From positions 124,001-188,000 of the forward strand of contig NZ_QVQT02000002.1 of NCBI RefSeq assembly GCF_003428625.2: a stretch of DNA of 64,000 nucleotides, in the 5' to 3' direction. The notes under the pieces were generated by a model. The model was not told where the DNA came from, did no database searches, and saw only the letters and a program-made list of their open reading frames with translations. The position numbers were made by a program, and so were the translations under genes. This DNA is from Paracidobacterium acidisoli (lineage in GTDB: Bacteria > Acidobacteriota > Terriglobia > Terriglobales > Acidobacteriaceae). This document shows positions 15,560 to 25,500 of this stretch, one piece after another (within the stretch, counting starts at the first letter, position 1; the number at the start of each line of letters is the position of its first letter).

Positions 15560-18500
15560 TCAGGCCGGTTGCCGATAAGCCTTTTCCAGACACTCGCGCA
15601 GCATGTTACCGACCATGCTCAGGTTCGGTTCAATGAACATCGATTCGTGGCTGCCCGGAGCCCAGAAGACTTCGACGCCATCTTTGGCGATGGCAGACCA
15701 GCCGCAGTCCGCACTGGCTCCCGAAATATGCTGGGTCTCCGTTGCGCGGAAGAGTGTAATGCGGCAGTCGAAGGGCTCGGTTTTATAGAGCCGGACAGCG
15801 TTGAGGGTGTTCAGGCTGATGTTGTGCATAAAATGCGGCAGCTCGAGGCCGAAGTGTTTGAAAAGCCACTGCACGGCTGCCCAGTTACGCAGGTAGAGCT
15901 GATCCCGGACGGTCTTTACCTTATGAATGGCTGATGTCCAGAAGTATTTCGCTTTCTGAGCGGAGGTCATGGACTGCATCTTCCGCTGGTGATAGGTGTA
16001 TTTTCGGGAGAGTTTTCCGCCGAGGGTCATGTGCGCCTTCGTGTCCTGGTCCCGCGCCAGGTCTTCGGGATAACCAGGGCGCCATGAATCGAAGAGCACC
16101 ACGAGGCCAACCTGTTCGCCTTCGGAGACGAGCTGGCGGGCGGTTTCGACGGCGAGCGGGCCGGCTGCGCACCATCCGCCGATGTAGTACGGCCCGTGCG
16201 GCTGCGCAGTACGAATCTCGCGGATGTAGGTGGCGATGCGCTGCTCGATGGTCATATCGCCATCCCGGTCGAGCTCGCGGAGTCCGTAGAAGGGATAGTC
16301 CTTTCCGATGACCGACGGCAGACCGCCATAGAGAAGGTAAGAGTGAATCAGGAAGAACGGCGGCTTGTTCGTCCCTTTCTGTACCGGGACGAGCGAAGAG
16401 TAGGCGCTGCGTCCGCGAAGAATGTCGGCCAGCTGCTCGACGGTGGGCGCGTTGAAGATGGTGGTGATGGGCAGCGAGGTGCTCAGCGTCTTGTTGATGC
16501 GGGCGAAGAGGCGCACGATCATCAGCGAATAGCCGCCGAGATCGAAGAAGCTGGTGCGCACACCGATGCCTTCGATGCCGAGCACTTCCTCCCAGATGCG
16601 AACGAGTCTGCTTTCCAGCTCATCGCGCGGTGGAACGTAATCGCCGGTTTTGACACGCGCCGAATGCTTTTTGTCAGGGCGCGGCAGCAGAGCCAGATCC
16701 GGTGTGCCATTGAGACGCAGGGGAATGGACGGCACGGGAAGAATCTCGGCCGAAGCAAGGTGTGCAGGCGCGGTGGAGCGCAGGAACTCACTGAGAACCT
16801 GTGCGGAAGGCTGCGATCCCGGACCGCCGGCAACATAAGCGACGAGCTCGGGCGTGCCGTTCGGGCTGTTCTGCACCGAGGCTTTGGCCGCTGTGACGGA
16901 CGGATGATTCAGAAGGTGATCTTCGAGCTCACCGAGGCGCAGACGGTAGTTGTGCAGACGAATCTGGCGCTGCACGGCATCGATGAGCTCGACCTCTCCC
17001 TGCGGAGAGCGGCGGGCGAGCCAGCCGGTGCGAACGGCGTCGCCGTCGTTTGCAAGCGCCAGCTCGCCGGGAACCTCACCGGGAACGGTGTTGCCGCGGT
17101 GATCGAGAATGGTGAGCTGCTGTCCGGGCAGAGGAGCGATGGGCCAGTGTATGCCGGTTTTTCCGGGAGCAAGAGCCGTAAGTCCGATGATGCCCCCGGT
17201 CTGCGCAGAAGAGGCCATGGACCAGATGCGGCCGATGGGCTGGAGACGCTTCGCAAGTCCTGAAGGAAGGCGGCTGCCGCGGCAAACCATTTCGAGACGG
17301 CGATCGCCGGACCATCCGCCGGCAGTGAGGGTGAGCCAGTCAGAGGGTGTGGCAAAGCCGAGGCTGACCTGCTCGCGATCGAGTATCTGCTGCAGGTGAT
17401 CCGCAGCATGGCCGGTGTGCCACACGATACCGGCTCCGGTTGTCAGCGGCAGCATCAGATCGGTCCAGGCGTCGGCCGATGTTTCAGCGGGAACGACCAG
17501 AGCCGTATCACCGGCGCGCATGCGCAGCGTCTGAGCCGCTGCCGTGAGACTTTCGAGCGCGGTGCGGTGCGAGGCGAGGTAGCTGTGATAATGCTCGGCG
17601 GAGTCGATTGCGATGCCAGCCCAGGCGGGATCATCGTCTTTGGAGACGAAGAGGGGCTGCAGCTTCGCTTCGGCTTTTTTGAGCTGATCGAACCAGGTGG
17701 TGGTCGAGGTCCTGCCGGTAAAACCGGCGGAGGCCAGCGCGATGGGCGGCTGCAGAGCCATCAGAATACGGTCCCACTCTTCGGGAGTGGTGGCGCCGGG
17801 GACGGCGAGCACAACAGCGCGCAGGCGCAGGATGGCGAGCGCGGCGGCGGCGGCATCGGCATTCGGCTCCATGCGCAGTGCGACATGCTGGCCGGGACGA
17901 ACACCACGCTCCTGCAGAGCGGCGGCAAAGACGAGGCTCTTTTCCGCCAGCTCCATCCAGGAGGTGCGATGCCTGCCGGCGATGATGGCGGCGGCCTCTC
18001 CGCGATGCTCAGCATGGCGGTCGAAGGCTTCGATCAGCGAAGCGGGAAGCTCGCCGAGACGGACGGGACCACGGCCTGCCCGGTCGAGAGCAAGCTCTTC
18101 TTCGGCGGAGAGGACCGGGATATCGGAGACACGCAGCCGGTCGTTTTCCATCACGGCTTCGAGCAGCCGAAGGTAGCGAAGAATGAAATGGCGGATACGA
18201 TCCTGGCGGAAGAGATCGGTGTTGTATTCAATCTGCAGACGCGGGCCCGAGGCGCGCTCGACGATGCTGACCAGCATGTCGAAGTTGACGCCGCCGCTGA
18301 CCGAGGGGCGGGGAACGATCTTCAGCTCTCCGGCCTGCTGCGGCTGCATGAAGGCCTTCTGGTAGACGAAGTAGACCTGAAGAAACTGCGAGGCGGCACC
18401 GCTCTGATCGAGCTGGAACTCTTCCATGAGGCGCGAAAAGGGAAGGTCCTGATGCGCATAGGCCTTTCCGCTCCATTCGATCACACGCTGCAGCAGCTCG

Positions 18501-19525
18501 TGGAATGAGGGGTTCTTCTCGACTTCGGCGACGATGACCTGGGGATTGGCAAACCGGCCGACGACATCGTCCATGCCGAGCTGCGTGCGGTTGGCGATGC
18601 TCGACCCAAGCAGGAAGTGGTCCTGACCGGTGTAGCGCGAGATGAGGGCCTCAAAGGCGGTGAGCAGCACCTGGTGCATGGTGGCTTCGCGCTGGCGGCA
18701 ATATGCTTTGAGCGCATTGTGCAGCTCGGGCGGAATCATCTCCCACTCGATGTCGCCGGGGCCATCCTTGCGGGCATTGCGCGGCTCGTCGGTGGGGAGA
18801 TCGACGGCGACCGCGCCGCGCTGGATCTGCTCTTTCCAGAAGGTGAGCGCAGCCTGAGCTTCCTCGCTTTCCAGCCACTGCTTCTGCCAGATGGAGAAGT
18901 CGGCGAACTGGAAGGGAAGGTCGGCGAGCTTTGGGTCCCGTTGCTGCGCATACGCGGTGTAGATCTCGGCGAAGTCGCGGACGAGCACACCGTTGGACCA
19001 GCCATCGCAGGCAATGTGATGCACGGTACAGGCGAGGAAGTGTTCCTCGTCACTGAGATGGATGAGGCGCGTGTAGAAGACGGGACCGGCGGCGAGATCC
19101 ATGGCGACATGGCTCTGGTCGCGGATGACCTCTTCCGCGCGCTGTGGTCTCTGCCCGGCGGGAAGCGAGCGCAGGTCGGTTACCGCGAAGTCGTAGAGCG
19201 GCTCTTCGCAGATGATCTGCGAGAGCTCACCGTCGACCATGCGGTAGGTGGTGCGCAGGGCCTCATGCCGCAGGGTCAGATCGCGGATGCAGCGCTCGAC
19301 CAGCAGGTCATCCACTTCGCCTTCGAGGTGGAAGGCGATGGCCATGTTGGAGGCTGTCGAATGCCTGTCAACCTGATCGAGTATCCAGTACCGGTGCTGC
19401 TCAAGGCTGGCGGGAAAAATATAGACGTCTGCGCCTTCAGACGGCGTCTGTATATCGAGCCCGTCCACAGTCGCATCTGTGAGCTCGATCTCCTGTATCA
19501 GGTTATTTTTAGGTGCAAAGGTCAT
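15560..19525 (-). CDS. Terminal NRPS: C - degenerate A - PCP - TE with Cys nucleophile
   Basis: A 1321-residue synthetase. The condensation domain (about 35-470) has an intact HHIACDG (169-175). The adenylation-like region (about 485-945) keeps the overall size and some late strands (VPGEVPGELAL, RLRLGELEDHL) but lacks the TSGSTGxPKG core (AETSADAW at the equivalent site), the YGPTE motif and the TGD segment, and has NGTPD where the catalytic lysine motif NGKxD belongs. It is therefore probably unable to activate an amino acid. The carrier domain has DLGGYS with Ser1000. The thioesterase (about 1055-1321) has GGWCAAG with Cys1119 replacing Ser, Asp1146 in LFDSW and His1293 in GSHESMF. Start ATG 19525 is 3 bases after the first synthase's stop. 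It probably completes and releases the chain. Confidence 0.93.
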   Translation of the reverse strand: MTFAPKNNLIQEIELTDATVDGLDIQTPSEGADVYIFPASLEQHRYWILDQVDRHSTASNMAIAFHLEGEVDDLLVERCIRDLTLRHEALRTTYRMVDGELSQIICEEPLYDFAVTDLRSLPAGQRPQRAEEVIRDQSHVAMDLAAGPVFYTRLIHLSDEEHFLACTVHHIACDGWSNGVLVRDFAEIYTAYAQQRDPKLADLPFQFADFSIWQKQWLESEEAQAALTFWKEQIQRGAVAVDLPTDEPRNARKDGPGDIEWEMIPPELHNALKAYCRQREATMHQVLLTAFEALISRYTGQDHFLLGSSIANRTQLGMDDVVGRFANPQVIVAEVEKNPSFHELLQRVIEWSGKAYAHQDLPFSRLMEEFQLDQSGAASQFLQVYFVYQKAFMQPQQAGELKIVPRPSVSGGVNFDMLVSIVERASGPRLQIEYNTDLFRQDRIRHFILRYLRLLEAVMENDRLRVSDIPVLSAEEELALDRAGRGPVRLGELPASLIEAFDRHAEHRGEAAAIIAGRHRTSWMELAEKSLVFAAALQERGVRPGQHVALRMEPNADAAAAALAILRLRAVVLAVPGATTPEEWDRILMALQPPIALASAGFTGRTSTTTWFDQLKKAEAKLQPLFVSKDDDPAWAGIAIDSAEHYHSYLASHRTALESLTAAAQTLRMRAGDTALVVPAETSADAWTDLMLPLTTGAGIVWHTGHAADHLQQILDREQVSLGFATPSDWLTLTAGGWSGDRRLEMVCRGSRLPSGLAKRLQPIGRIWSMASSAQTGGIIGLTALAPGKTGIHWPIAPLPGQQLTILDHRGNTVPGEVPGELALANDGDAVRTGWLARRSPQGEVELIDAVQRQIRLHNYRLRLGELEDHLLNHPSVTAAKASVQNSPNGTPELVAYVAGGPGSQPSAQVLSEFLRSTAPAHLASAEILPVPSIPLRLNGTPDLALLPRPDKKHSARVKTGDYVPPRDELESRLVRIWEEVLGIEGIGVRTSFFDLGGYSLMIVRLFARINKTLSTSLPITTIFNAPTVEQLADILRGRSAYSSLVPVQKGTNKPPFFLIHSYLLYGGLPSVIGKDYPFYGLRELDRDGDMTIEQRIATYIREIRTAQPHGPYYIGGWCAAGPLAVETARQLVSEGEQVGLVVLFDSWRPGYPEDLARDQDTKAHMTLGGKLSRKYTYHQRKMQSMTSAQKAKYFWTSAIHKVKTVRDQLYLRNWAAVQWLFKHFGLELPHFMHNISLNTLNAVRLYKTEPFDCRITLFRATETQHISGASADCGWSAIAKDGVEVFWAPGSHESMFIEPNLSMVGNMLRECLEKAYRQPA

Positions 19526-19528
19526 GGT

Positions 19529-22500
19529 TCAGCTGCCGGCCTGCGTAGTTTTTAGCTTCTGACGGTACTGCGAACGGGGAATAGCCTGAATTGGGTTGAT
19601 TTTTACCGGCGAGGCGGCTTCCTGGCCGGCCTGATCGAGCTCTGCGCAGATGGCTGCAATGGTCCGCAGACGGAAGATGTGACGCGCATTGATGCCGAGA
19701 CCGGCCTGCTGCGCGAGGGTCGTAATGCGGAAGATAAGAAGCGAGTCTCCGCCAAGCTCGAAGATACTGTCTTCGACGCCGAGGTCTTTTACGCCGAGAA
19801 CCTTCGACCAGATGCCGGCCAGCAGTTCTTCGTTGGGAGTCCGCGGATAGACGACGCTGCGTTTGCGCAGCATCTGCTCCGGCACCGGAGCGGGCAGAGC
19901 GCGGCGGTCGACTTTGCCGTTGATGGTATGCGGCAGACTGTCGAGCACCATGATCGCCGCGGGACGCATGTAATCGGGGAGCTGCTCCTGCAGAAGCTGG
20001 CGCAGATCCTGGACAAGAGCGGCGGAGTCGCCGGGCTGAGCAGGAACAACGTAGGCGACGAGGCGCTTGTCGCCAGGCGTATCGCCGGGTGTGACCCAGT
20101 CGGTGCGCACGGCTACGACGGCGGATTTCACCTTCGGCGACTGTTCGAGCGCGTACTCGATCTCGGCCAGCTCGATGCGGTAGCCGCGGATCTTGACCTG
20201 GGTATCGATGCGGCCCAGGAACTCGACGATGCCGTCGGCGCGGTAACGGGCGAGGTCTCCGGTGCGATAGAGGCGCTCGGTGACACCGTTCCCGAAGGTA
20301 TGCGCGACGAATTTCTGTTCAGTCAGCTCGGGCGCGTTGAGATAGCCGAGGGCCAGTCCGTCGCCTGCTGCGTAAAGCTCTCCGCTGACGCCGATGGGCA
20401 CGGGTTTGCGCTGCGCGTTCAGGATATAGATGCGGGTGTTGGCGATGGGGCGGCCGATGGGCACGGTTCCCGCGCCGAGGCTGTCGAGGGTGATGGGATG
20501 GCAGCAGGTGAAGGTGGTGTTCTCAGTGGGGCCGTAGCCGTTGACGAGCCGCAGATGCGGCAGCTCTTCGCAGACGCGGCGGACGTGAGTCAGCGAGAGG
20601 ATATCGCCGCCGGCCAGCAGCTGGCGGAGCGGGCGCAGAGCCTCAAGGTGCTCGGTGACCATGAGGTGAAAGAGCGCGGCGGTGAGCCAGAGCGTGGTGA
20701 CATTGTGATCGGCGATGAGACGCCCGATCTCTTCGGGAGCGACGCGCTCGGCCGGTCCAAGGACCAGGCGGCCGCCATTGAGCAGCGCGCCCCAGACCTC
20801 GAAGGTGGAGGCGTCGAAGGACATCGGAGCAAGCTGCAGGAAGACTTCATCCGCAGAGAAGGACGCAAAGGGATTGTTTTTGACCAGGCGCAGCACGGCC
20901 TTCTGCGGGACGAGCACGCCCTTTGGGTTTCCGGTTGAGCCGGAGGTGTACATGACGTAGGCGAGGTCGTCGGTCCGTACATCCTGCGAAAGGTTGCCGG
21001 TCTCTCCGACGGCGATGGCGGGCCAGTCATGATCGAGGCAGACGATGTTGACGTCTAGCGCGGGCAGGCCGGCGACGATGGACTGCTGCGTGAGCAGCAC
21101 CTTTGCGCCGGAATCCTTTACCAGATACTGCAGGCGGGGAGCCGGGTATGCGGGATCGACCGGGACGTAGGAGGCGCCGGCCTTCAGGATGGCCAGCAGG
21201 CTGGCGATGGACTCCAGGGAGCGATGCAGGCAGAGCGCGACACGCGAGCCGGGAGTGACGCCGCAGTGGAAGAGATAGCGGGCAAGCTGATTGGCCTTCT
21301 CGTTCAGCTGAGCGTAAGTAAGGGTCTGGTCTTTCGCGACCAGCGCGATGGAGGACGGAGTGCGGCGCACCTGATCCTCGAAGACGCGGTGAATGGAGGA
21401 ATCGGAGGGGTAAGAGGCCGCGGTCTGGTTCCAGCCGGTGAGCAGCTGCTTTTCCTGCGCGGCGGTCAGCAGGGAGACCTGCGAGCAGGGCTCGTCGGCA
21501 TTCTGCACGAAGGCGCGGAGGATGGCCTCAATGTGCCCGAACCAGCGGTCGATGGTTGTGGCGTCGAAGAGGTTGGTGTTGTAGTCGCAGTCGAGCCACA
21601 GCTCACTGCCGCGATCGACGAAGTTGAAAAACAGATCCATGTTGACGTGCGTCTTGCCGTTGGCGCGCAGGTCAGCGGTGAGGTTGCGGAACTGCAGATC
21701 GGCACCGACCTGTTCGACATTGGCCTGGATCTCGATGAGCTGCAGGCGTGAGGGGTCGCGGGCCAGACGCAGCTTATGCAGCAGCGTGCCGTAGGTGTAG
21801 TCCTGATGATCGTAGGCGTCGAGCAGGGTGCGGCGCGTCTGCTTGAGGAACTCGGCCAGCGACTGCTGCTCGCTCTCGAGACCGCTGCGAATGGGCAGGA
21901 AGTTGACGCAGTGGCCGACCAGCGTGGAGCCGTTCTCGACTCTGGACTGTCCGGCCATAGGGATGCCGATAACGACGTCATCCTGATCGCAGAGGCGGTG
22001 CAGCAGAAAGGCCGTGGCGCCGAGCAGCGTGGCGAACAGAGTACTGCCCTGGCGCGCGCCGGTCTTTCGCACGGCACGGAAGAGCTCCGAATCGAACACG
22101 AAGCGTTTGGTGGCCCCTTCATGAGAACGCACGGCAGCCCTGGGGCGATCGGTAGGGATCTGCAGGGGGGATGGCGGCGTTCTGAACTTCTCGATCCAGT
22201 ACTCTTCTACAGATTTGTACTCCATGGTCCCGGTCTGTTCGCTCTGCCGCGCCGCATATGCACTGAAGGTAAGCGGTGCGGCCAGGGAGGCCTTTCTGCC
22301 GCTGTCCGCGGCGTTATAAAGTTCGCTCAGTTCACTGAAGAAAACGTTCGTCGACCATCCGTCAAAGATAATGTGATGCGCGGTGAAGAAAAGAACGTGC
22401 CCGGAGGAGGAAAGACGGACGAGGCGCAGGCGGAAAAGCGGTCCCTGCGCAAGATCGAACGGCGTGGAGCCTTCTTCTTCGATCAGCGCCTTCAGACGAT

Positions 22501-25500
22501 CGGCCTTTGCCGCTTCGGAGTGATCGCTGAGATCCTCGCGCTGCAGGGAGGGCTCGGAGGGCGGTGCGATGATCGCTGTTTCAGTAACCCGGTTGAAGGT
22601 GAGGCGCAGGGCCTGATGGCGGTCGACAAGCTGCTGCAGCGCTTCGAGCAGCGCGGTCTCGTTGAGCGCACCTTTGAGCGTGAGCGAGGTCGATTCGTTG
22701 AAGGCGCAGTTGGCGTCTTCACCCATCTCGGCGCTCAGCAGAATCTCACGCTGCGGCTCGGTAATGGCGAACTCGCGGACGGACTCGGCGACAGGCGCGG
22801 TGGATTCCGGAGCGGGCGCGTCGATGGTCGGCGGCTCTGCATGTGCGGACGCCTGCATGGCGTGCATCTGAGACAGGCTGTCGCGGAAGGCCTCGCGGAC
22901 GAAGTCGAGATCGGCCGGCGTGTGCGCCGTGGTAAGGAAGCAGGGAAAGCCTTCCTGAATGTGAATGCCGCGATGGCGCAGGTGGAAGTGCAGCAGGCGC
23001 GAGAGGAAGGGCTCGTGCGCCGCCGGGAAGTAAAACCACGAGGCATAGGTCTCAAGCGAAGACGGGTGCGAGAACTCGGCGAACATCTTCTGCAGATCCG
23101 TGGCGAGGGCCGCGGTGCGCGCAGAGAGACCATTCTGAAGGGCGAGGCCTTCTTCTTTAATGTGGCGCAGGCTGGCGCGGACGGCGGCCATGGCCAGAGG
23201 GTGGCGCATGAAGGTGCCCGCGTAGAAGGTGACGCCGGCCTCCGGAAAGGACTCGTCGCCGTATTGCCAGGAGCCACCGTCGAGGGCGTCCATGAAAGCG
23301 GGGCGACCGGCGAGGATGCCGACGGGCAATCCGCCGGCGACGACTTTGCCGTAGGTGGCGAGGTCGGCGCGGATGCCGTAAACGGCCTGCATGCCGCCGG
23401 GATGGGTGCGAAAACCGGTGACGACCTCGTCAAAGATGAGCGCGGCGCCGTTCTGCTCGGTGATGCGGCGGACTTCATGGAGGAACTCCGCGGGGCGAAG
23501 CTCGGGATGACGGCTCTGTACGGGCTCGACGAGCACGGCGGCGATGTCTCCGGCGCGCTGGCGGATAATCTCCAGGCTCTCGGGCGTGCCGTAGTCAAGG
23601 ACGAGCACATTGGCGACGCTTTCGCGGGGAATGCCGGGAGCGGCGGGCATGGTGCGGTGACCGCCGACGGCCTTGACCAGAACTTCATCGAAGCTGCCGT
23701 GGTAGTCGCCGGAGAACATCACGATAAGATTGCGGCCGGTGACGGTGCGGGCCAGGCGCATGGCGCCCATGACGGCTTCTGAGCCGGTGTTGCAGAAGGT
23801 GACACGCTCCATGCCGGTGAGCTCGCGAATCAGCTCGGAGCATTCGCCGACGAGCTCGGTCTGCGGACCGATGGCGAAGCCAAGCTCGAGCTGCCGGTGA
23901 ACGGCGTCGACGATGAAGTCGGGCGAATGGCCGTACAGGATGGCGCCGTAGCCGTTGAGGATGTCGATGTAGCGGTTGCCGTCCTTGTCCCAGAGGTAAG
24001 CGCCTTTGGCGCGATCGACGACGAGCGGGTAGATGAGCTCCTTGATCTGGGCGTGGAAGCCGGAGACGACGCGGCCGTCGGCAAAGACCGAGCGGTGCTG
24101 CTGCGTGAACTGCTTCGAGGTCAGGGTGCGGCGGTTGTAATCGGCAATGAAGGTGTTGAGGTACTGCTGCTGCGTCTCATTCAGCCGGTTATCTTCGCCG
24201 CGCTGCAGCGGCTTAAAGGGGGTGAAGACGGGTTTGGACGGAGCCGCAGCGGCCGACTCCGCGATCGTTTGCGGCTGGGCAACGGGTGCGGCGACAGGCT
24301 GGGCCGCGACGGGCTGTACAGGTGCCGGAAGTGCGGGCGCACCGGCTCCCAGAATGGCGAGCTGCTGCTGAAAGAGGCTGGCGAGCGCCTGCGTCTGCGC
24401 GGCAAAGAGCGCTTCAAAGCTGCCGGCGGGAAGCGAGGCAGCAGAAGAACCTGGAGCGATGACCGGAACGGTCGCCGGCACTGCCACTGATGCCGGAACG
24501 ACTGCAGCCGCGGCAGAAGAGGCCGTGGAACTCTGAGGCGCCGGAGCGGCGGCCACGGAGGCAGAGAGCAGCTCAGGCGCTGCCGTCTCTTCCATGTGCG
24601 CGGCAAGCGACGCGATGGTCGGATAGCTTTCCATGATCTGACGGAAGGTCAGCTTGACGCGGTAACGGCTCTGAATAGCCTGAGTGAGCTGCGTCAGAAA
24701 GAGCGAGTCGAAGCCGAGCTCAAGAAATGACGAGTCCGGATCAGCATCGCCCAGTTCCATGCCGGAGAGGTCGGTAATCAGCGATCTGATTTCGTTCAGC
24801 GTCGCTATCTTGTCTGCAGGGGCGGGGCCTGCAACCGGTGAAGCCATGATCGAATCCTCAGCAAAAGTATGTTCGACAGGTAGTGAAGCCGTGCGTACAA
24901 ATGTTGCATCGGCGGCGAGCGGGCCCTCTTGCGGCGGAGCTATCCAGTAGCTCCTGCGTTGAAATGGATACGTAGGAAGCAAAACACGCTTCCGTTCAAA
25001 ACCTGCATGAAAGCTGGTCCAGTCGGGGAAAATGCCGGCGTTCCAGAGACGGCCAAGGGCCGTCAGAATCGCTTTGTTGGCCGGTGCGCCGTCGCGCGTG
25101 CCTGCCAGAGAAGCCATCACTATATAGCGGTGTGCGGCCGGATCACTCGCAGTGGCTCCGAGTGTCTGCCGCATGAGCTGGGTCAGCGTCTCGGACGGAC
25201 CCACCTCGAGGAAGACCCGGTCGGGCGTCTTTGCCAGGGTGTGGATGGCGTCGGCGAAGCGGACGGTGTGACGGAGCTGACGGGTCCAGTAGCCGGGATC
25301 GGCGATCTCGTGATCGGTGAGCCAGCTGCCGGTGAGGGTGGAGGCACAGGGAATGCCGAGCCTGCCGAAGGAGACAGTGCGTACGGCTTCGGCAAAGGGC
25401 GGCAGCGCGTCCTCGACGAGGCGGCTGTGAAAGGCGTGCGAGGTAATGAGGCGGCGGTGCGCGATGCGCTCGTTGTCGAGCGTTTCCACGAAGGCATCGA

